A DNA stretch of 64,000 bases from Roseibium sp. Sym1 (GTDB taxonomy: Bacteria; Pseudomonadota; Alphaproteobacteria; Rhizobiales; Stappiaceae): assembly GCF_027359675.1 (NCBI RefSeq), contig NZ_CP114786.1, forward strand, positions 4,562,501 to 4,626,500. Reading direction: 5' to 3'. The position numbers and the translations under genes are program-made. Shown piece by piece: positions 59,883 to 64,000 of this stretch (positions are counted from its first letter, which is position 1; the number at the start of each line of letters is the position of its first letter). The notes below the pieces were generated by a model that worked only from the letters and a program-made list of their open reading frames with translations, ran no database searches and was not told where the DNA came from.

Positions 59883-60215
59883 GTGGGCGGCCGACCCCGA
59901 TGTCGTCATGCCGGGGCTTCGTTGCGCATCGCGCGGGACGACAAGGAGGCTAGCCATCCCGGCCGACGCTCCGCTGCGGTCTCACCCCGCCGCCAACCAG
60001 AAGAACTCCGGCAGGCAGCTCGAAACATCCGGCAAGGAACAATCCGTGGTTCGGGCTGGCACATTCCTCGCCTGATATTCCGGCTGTATTGCCGTGCAGC
60101 AGGATGAGGGGCCTCGGCACTCATTCGAGACGCTGATCCGTTTCATTCAGCAAAATCATTTGCGGTTGCAGTTCCGACCGCCTAGCTGTTTTAGGCGAGA
60201 AAAGGGAGAAAACAG
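59883..60215. other. Gene-free region between clpA and the SDR gene
   Basis: The 333 bases hold no ORF with a ribosome binding site. A stretch at 59895-59990 reads like intergenic repeats seen in related genomes (ATGTCGTCATGCCGGGGC and CGCTCCGCTGCGGTCTC), but only one copy is present here. A promoter for the SDR gene should lie near 60150-60200. Confidence 0.35.
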
Positions 60216-60920
60216 ATGACCGACAAGAAGGTGGCTCTGATCACGGCCGGCGGGTCCGGCATGGGGGCCGACGCTGCGCGGCGCCTTGCAGCGGACGGGT
60301 TCCAGGTTGCGATCCTGTCCTCGTCCGGAAAGGGGGAGGCGCTGGCGGGCGAGCTTGGAGGACTGGGGTTCACCGGGTCCAACCTGGTCAATGAAGACCT
60401 GAAGTCATTTGTGCACAAATCCCTGGAGGCCTTTGGCAGAATTGATGTTCTTGTGAATTCCTCCGGTCACGGGCCCAAAGGGGACATTCTGGAGATTTCC
60501 GACGAGGACTGGCATCTCGGAATGGATTACTACCTGATGAGTGTTGTCCGGCCCAGCCGGCTGGTTGCACCGGTCATGGCCGCGCAAGGCGGCGGTGCCG
60601 TGATCAACATTTCCACCTTCGCCACCTTCGAACCGGATCCGCTGTTCCCGACTTCAGGGGTGTTCCGCGCCGGGTTGGCCAGCTTCGCCAAGCTCTTTTC
60701 CGACAAGTTCGCGGCGGAAAACGTGCGCATGAACAACGTGCTTCCGGGATTCATCGACAGCCTGCCGGAAAAGGACGACCGCCTGGCGCGCATCCCGATG
60801 GGCCGCTATGGCCGCGCCGACGAGGTCTCCAGCCTGATTTCCTATCTCGCCAGCGACGCGGCGGCGTACCTGACCGGGCAGAACATTCGCATCGATGGCG
60901 GGCTGACGCGGTCGGTGTAA
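60216..60920 (+). CDS. SDR-family protein without the YxxxK dyad
   Basis: The 234-residue protein has the NAD(P) motif ALITAGGSGMGADAARRLAA, VDVLVN-type NSSG (VLVNSSGHGPKGDI), and the C-terminal IRIDGGLTRSV typical of SDRs. The active-site region reads NISTFATFEPDPLFPTSGVF followed by RAGLASFAK, so the catalytic Tyr and Lys are replaced (Ser and Arg by position). It may be a non-catalytic SDR or act in another way. The gene has a GGGAG ribosome binding site. It stands alone. Confidence 0.85.
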   Translation: MTDKKVALITAGGSGMGADAARRLAADGFQVAILSSSGKGEALAGELGGLGFTGSNLVNEDLKSFVHKSLEAFGRIDVLVNSSGHGPKGDILEISDEDWHLGMDYYLMSVVRPSRLVAPVMAAQGGGAVINISTFATFEPDPLFPTSGVFRAGLASFAKLFSDKFAAENVRMNNVLPGFIDSLPEKDDRLARIPMGRYGRADEVSSLISYLASDAAAYLTGQNIRIDGGLTRSV

Positions 60921-61008
60921 CGCGCCATTTGCCCTTCGGAGCACTGGACAGGCTCATCTCGAAAAGGTAAGGCTTCCTTACTAAATCCCAACCCTTGAGT
61001 TTAGCGCC

Positions 61009-61770
61009 ATGACTGCCTCAACCCGGTCCGCGCCCACGCCAGCGCCAGAAGACCCGCCGGAATCCGCGCGGATCTGGATGGCGCGTGGTGCACGCGCGGC
61101 GGTGTCGATTCCCGCCCTCATCCTGACGGCCGCCTTTGTCGGCTATGCGGGACTTGCCCGGGAGACCGGACTGACACTGGCCGAAACGCTGGCCATGACC
61201 GGCTTGATCTGGGCTTTGCCGTCGATTGTCGTGCTGACCGGTGCGCTGTCATCGGGCATGGGACTGATTCCGGCGGGAATCGCCGTGGCGCTTGCCTCCG
61301 TCCGGCTGATGCCGATGACCATGGCGCTGATGCCGTTGGTCAAGGTGCCCGGCAAGACCAGAACCTGGCAATTGCTGATCGCCTCCCACTTCGTGGCCGT
61401 GACTGCGTGGGTCTTTGCCATGAAGAACCTGCCGGAAATGAAGCGGGAAGGGCGCTTGCCTTTCTTTGTCGGTTTCGGCGGCGCGGTGACCCTGTTCGTG
61501 TTCTGCATGACGGGGCTGGCCTATCTGCTGGTCGAGCGCCTGCCGGACATGGTCGCCGGAGCCCTCGTGCTGCTGACACCGGTCTATTTCCTGTGTTCGC
61601 TCTGGGGCGCGGCACGGGTCAATGCGGACAAGGTGGCCATGGCCGCAGGCCTGGTGCTGGGACCGTTGTTTTTCCTTTATCTGCCGGGCCTTGACCTGCT
61701 GTGGACCGGGCTTGCCGGTGGCACGGTCGCCTATCTGGGTACACGTGTCCTGCGACGGGGGCTTGGCTGA
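61009..61770 (+). CDS. azlC: AzlC-family permease
   Basis: A 253-residue inner membrane protein with about seven helices, beginning after a Pro/Ala-rich N-terminus. PSIVVLTGALSSGMGLIPAG and LASVRLMPMTMALMPLVKVP near residues 63-110 match the AzlC family, which forms two-component branched-chain amino acid exporters with AzlD. The azlD gene follows with a one-base overlap. The exported substrate here is not known. Confidence 0.9.
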   Translation: MTASTRSAPTPAPEDPPESARIWMARGARAAVSIPALILTAAFVGYAGLARETGLTLAETLAMTGLIWALPSIVVLTGALSSGMGLIPAGIAVALASVRLMPMTMALMPLVKVPGKTRTWQLLIASHFVAVTAWVFAMKNLPEMKREGRLPFFVGFGGAVTLFVFCMTGLAYLLVERLPDMVAGALVLLTPVYFLCSLWGAARVNADKVAMAAGLVLGPLFFLYLPGLDLLWTGLAGGTVAYLGTRVLRRGLG

Positions 61771-62153
61771 TGGACGGGTTGATGAGCGCCGCGGGACACG
61801 GCGACACCTGGTGGTGGCCGTTCGTGATGATCCTGGTCGCCGGCTGGCTGGCAACCGACATCTGGCGCTGGCTGGGCGTTTTCGCCGGCGGCAGGTTGCG
61901 CGAGGACGGCGAACTGCTGATCTGGGTACGCTGTGTGGCGACCGCGCTGGTCGCGGGCGTCATTTCCAAGCTGATCCTGTTTCCGCAAGGCATGCTTGCC
62001 GAGACACCGCTTTCGCTGAGGTTGGCCGCCGCCGGGGTCGGCTTTGCCGCATTTCTGCTCTCGAAGCAGCGGGTCATTGTCGGCGTTCTGGCTGCGGAAG
62101 CGTTTCTCATCGCCGGCTGGTTTGGCCTCAACGCTCTCTCGGGTCTCGGCTGA
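61770..62153 (+). CDS. azlD: AzlD-family membrane protein
   Basis: The 127-residue product has four hydrophobic segments, for example WWPFVMILVAGWLATDIWRW and AFLIAGWFGLNALSGLG, and is the small partner of AzlC. ATG 61770 overlaps the azlC stop (TGATG), a typical sign of translational coupling. Together they probably form an amino acid exporter. The substrate is inferred only from the family. Confidence 0.85.
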   Translation: MDGLMSAAGHGDTWWWPFVMILVAGWLATDIWRWLGVFAGGRLREDGELLIWVRCVATALVAGVISKLILFPQGMLAETPLSLRLAAAGVGFAAFLLSKQRVIVGVLAAEAFLIAGWFGLNALSGLG

Positions 62154-62381
62154 CTTCTGCAGCCCTCGTGGTTCGTGACCTGTCTGGGCAGCTTCCGCGG
62201 CACACCAGCACGCCCCCCTTGAGCCCGGTCAGCAGCAAGACGTTGGGCGCATGTCGTGGCAAAACGCGACTGACGTCTCCGGGTCCGGATCGTCGACGGA
62301 TCGAGACAGCCTGTGGCTGCGGCAAACGGGATGCGGTAAGTTGTCGGAAAGGGAACCGCAATCCTGCGTAAGGAGAGGACA

Positions 62382-63032
62382 ATGGCCGACCAGGTGGAAC
62401 TGTTCTACGCGCCGCAAACAAGGGCAACCGGTGTACGTGTCCTTCTGGAGGAACTCGGCGCGCCCTACAAACTCAACGTCTTGAATTTCAAGCTGGGCGA
62501 AAACAGGCGCCCGGATTACCTCGCCGTCAATCCGGCGGGGAAAGTGCCGGCACTGCGTCACGGTCCGGCGGTGATCACCGAACAGGTGGCGATCTATCTC
62601 TATCTTGCCGATCTCTTTCCGGACAACGGACTGACACCCTCGTTGAACGATCCGCTTCGCGGCCCGTACCTGCGCTGGTTTGTCCATATGGCTTCCTGTT
62701 TCGAACCGGCGCTGGTTGACCGGGCGCTGAAACGCGAGGAACCGCCGCAATCCATGTCGCCCTACGGCAGCTTCGACACGGTGATGGAGAACATGCGCGC
62801 GCAGCTTGCCTCCGGCCCCTTTGTGCTCGGCGCGCGGATGACCGCGGTCGACGTTCTCTGGGGCATGGGCCTCAGGTGGGGCATGGCCTTCGGCATCGTG
62901 CCGGAACTGGAGGAGTTCAAGGCCTATACGGACCGGTTCATGGAACGGCCGGCCGTGGTGAAAGTGCTTCAGGAAGACCAGAACATGGCCAAGGAGCAGG
63001 AAGACGCCGCCATTCATGCCGGTGTTGCCTGA
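62382..63032 (+). CDS. Glutathione S-transferase family protein
   Basis: A 216-residue protein with the GST fold. The thioredoxin-like N-terminal domain has RVLLEELGAPYKLNVLNFKL and NPAGKVPALRHGPAVITEQV near residue 50, the usual GSH-binding site with VPAL and the Glu/Ser pair (TEQVAIYLYLA). The helical C-terminal domain has GARMTAVDVLWGMGLRWG, where the family often has the helix cap. AAGGAGAGG precedes ATG 62382. The substrate is unknown. Confidence 0.92.
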   Translation: MADQVELFYAPQTRATGVRVLLEELGAPYKLNVLNFKLGENRRPDYLAVNPAGKVPALRHGPAVITEQVAIYLYLADLFPDNGLTPSLNDPLRGPYLRWFVHMASCFEPALVDRALKREEPPQSMSPYGSFDTVMENMRAQLASGPFVLGARMTAVDVLWGMGLRWGMAFGIVPELEEFKAYTDRFMERPAVVKVLQEDQNMAKEQEDAAIHAGVA

Positions 63033-63198
63033 CACCCGGGCGGCGAGCAATTTTTGCGCCCATTTCGGCGAAAAGACGTTTTTAGAGCAGAAAACTTCGA
63101 ATGGAGCACCCTTGAAAGTTCTGACAATCCCACAAAATCGGACTTGAACACCAATACGACGCTAGAGGGCAGACATCGACAGGAGAGGTAATTCAACC

Positions 63199-64000
63199 AT
63201 GACCGGAAAATCCAGGAACAAGGACATGCTGGACCGCCTGGCACGGGCGGCACAGTCAGGTGGCATTTCACGCCGGGATTTCCTGAACTATTCCATGGCG
63301 GCCGGGGTCACGGCATCGGCCGCGACGGGCCTTTGGACAACGAGCGCCAAGGCACAGCCCAAGCAGGGCGGCACGTTCAAGGTGGGGATCCACGACGGCA
63401 ACACCTCAGACACCCACGATCCGGGAACCTATCTGACGATCGCCATGATCGTGCTGGCGCACACGCACCGAAGCTACCTCACCTTGATCGAACCGGACGG
63501 GTCGCTCGGACCCGACATTGCCACCGAATGGTCGGCCAACGCGGATGCCACGGAATGGACCTTCAAGCTGAACGAGAATGTCAGCTTCCACTCCGGCAGG
63601 AAGATGACCGCGGATGATGTCATCGCATCCATGAACCACCATCGCGGCGACAAGACCACGTCGGCCGCCAAGGCTCTGCTGACGGATGTCTCCGATATCG
63701 TCAAGGACGGGGACCACACGGTGGTCTTCAAGCTGTCTTCCGGCAACGCGGACCTTCCCTGGCTGATGACCGATTACCACCTGGCGATCTGTCCGGCGAA
63801 TGACGACGGCACGATTGACTGGCAGTCCGGCGACGGCACCGGCCCCTACAAGATTGACGACGGCGAGTTCGGGGTCCGCTTCGCCCTGACACGTCATGAC
63901 GGCTGGCATCTGGACGGGGCTCATTTCGACGGGGTCGAGCTGATCATCCTCGCCGACCCGAACGCGCGCCAGACAGCGCTTGTGACGGGGGATGTCGACG
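63199..64000 (+). CDS. Tat-exported ABC transporter peptide-binding protein (SBP family 5), partial
   Basis: The gene runs off the right edge after 267 codons. It begins with a Tat signal (GISRRDFLNYSMAAGVTASA, ending near AKAQ). The mature part has KQGGTFKVGIHDGNTSDTHD and LTLIEPDGSLGPDIATEWSA and TFKLNENVSFHSGRKMTADD, the typical start of family 5 solute-binding proteins (DppA/OppA-like). The substrate is likely a peptide or similar small molecule. Its permease and ATPase genes would lie to the right of the window. ATG 63199 has AGGAGAGG ten bases upstream. Confidence 0.92.
   Translation, partial: MTGKSRNKDMLDRLARAAQSGGISRRDFLNYSMAAGVTASAATGLWTTSAKAQPKQGGTFKVGIHDGNTSDTHDPGTYLTIAMIVLAHTHRSYLTLIEPDGSLGPDIATEWSANADATEWTFKLNENVSFHSGRKMTADDVIASMNHHRGDKTTSAAKALLTDVSDIVKDGDHTVVFKLSSGNADLPWLMTDYHLAICPANDDGTIDWQSGDGTGPYKIDDGEFGVRFALTRHDGWHLDGAHFDGVELIILADPNARQTALVTGDVD

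Noticed and set aside
59890..60000. Possible dispersed intergenic repeat after clpA
   Set aside because: Only one copy is in the window, so repetition cannot be shown; a genome-wide search for the 59895-59990 segment would decide.
60966..60982. Inverted repeat GTAAGG/CCTTAC upstream of azlC as an Lrp-type operator
   Set aside because: The arms are only six bases long and no Lrp/AzlB gene is adjacent, so chance is a good explanation.
1..64000. Prophage, insertion sequence, integrase or CRISPR array
   Set aside because: No transposase or integrase motifs, no terminal inverted repeats, and no regularly spaced direct repeats were found anywhere in the window; the GH25 gene alone does not indicate a phage.

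Overview
This 64 kb window comes from the chromosome of a GC-rich alphaproteobacterium. The gene set points to Hyphomicrobiales, most like the Stappiaceae (Roseibium/Labrenzia relatives): split propionyl-CoA carboxylase genes, a sqdBDC sulfolipid operon, a riboswitch-controlled ribN, a clpS-clpA pair next to a phasin and a SPOR-tailed D,D-carboxypeptidase, and a DUF1489 gene. The family assignment is inference from gene content; no 16S gene is present. Genes are dense, start on ATG, GTG or TTG, and no insertion sequence, integrase, CRISPR array or prophage gene was found.

Layout. 1-3000 (minus): transglutaminase (cut by the window edge), alpha-E and circularly permuted ATP-grasp genes in one operon. 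3388-4338: an OmpA-like protein without a signal peptide. 4659-10090: pccB and pccA on the plus strand, separated by three small secreted-protein genes on the minus strand, two of them paralogs. 10202-14589: a HAD phosphatase, a PAS-GGDEF protein and a two-gene nucleic-acid repair cassette (RNA ligase plus HD-Pnk). 14747-15882: FMN riboswitch and riboflavin importer ribN. 15937-19337: acylphosphatase, then sqdB-sqdD-sqdC. 19480-20767: lipB, a short FliN-like gene and tRNA-Leu(GAG). 20972-24870: a secreted protein, a DEAH helicase with two predicted membrane segments and a YARHG-like secreted protein. 25041-29731: mgtE, a TetR/DUF1330 divergent pair, ohrR/ohr, YCII and VOC genes. 29787-34226: a GH25 muramidase, then a LiuR-like MerR gene with thioesterase, GNAT, isovaleryl-CoA dehydrogenase, cupin and SDR genes. 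34313-39569: an agmatinase-like gene, a membrane protein, a TetR-led group (AHSA1-PhnB fusion, DUF1428) and GNAT and ACT genes. 39674-46913: two class III nucleotide cyclases, a ClpP-like protease preceded by a short leader ORF, a degenerate truncated globin, a MetOD1-GGDEF operon, YdcF and DUF599. 47171-53988: small, secreted and membrane proteins, a TetR/DUF2306 pair, a VWA protein, an MFS transporter and a DnaJ-like membrane protein. 54006-59834: D,D-carboxypeptidase, phasin, clpS and clpA. 60216-64000: an SDR without its catalytic dyad, azlC-azlD, a GST and the start of a Tat-exported peptide-binding protein.

How the genes work together. PccA and PccB form propionyl-CoA carboxylase, and isovaleryl-CoA dehydrogenase acts in leucine breakdown. 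SqdBDC makes the sulfoquinovose lipid head group. ClpS and ClpA select and unfold proteins for a ClpP, and the ClpP-like subunit at 40702 may be an alternative partner. Several regulator genes carry readable operator candidates beside them: tandem palindromes for two TetR genes, an overlapping promoter/operator with an apparently leaderless TetR transcript, and an inverted repeat between ohrR and ohr. The most notable items are the RNA ligase/HD-Pnk cassette, whose HD motif reads His-Asn instead of His-Asp, the membrane-anchored helicase, the OhrR with a histone-H1-like N-terminal extension, the leader ORF before the ClpP-like gene and the truncated globin without its heme-binding residues.
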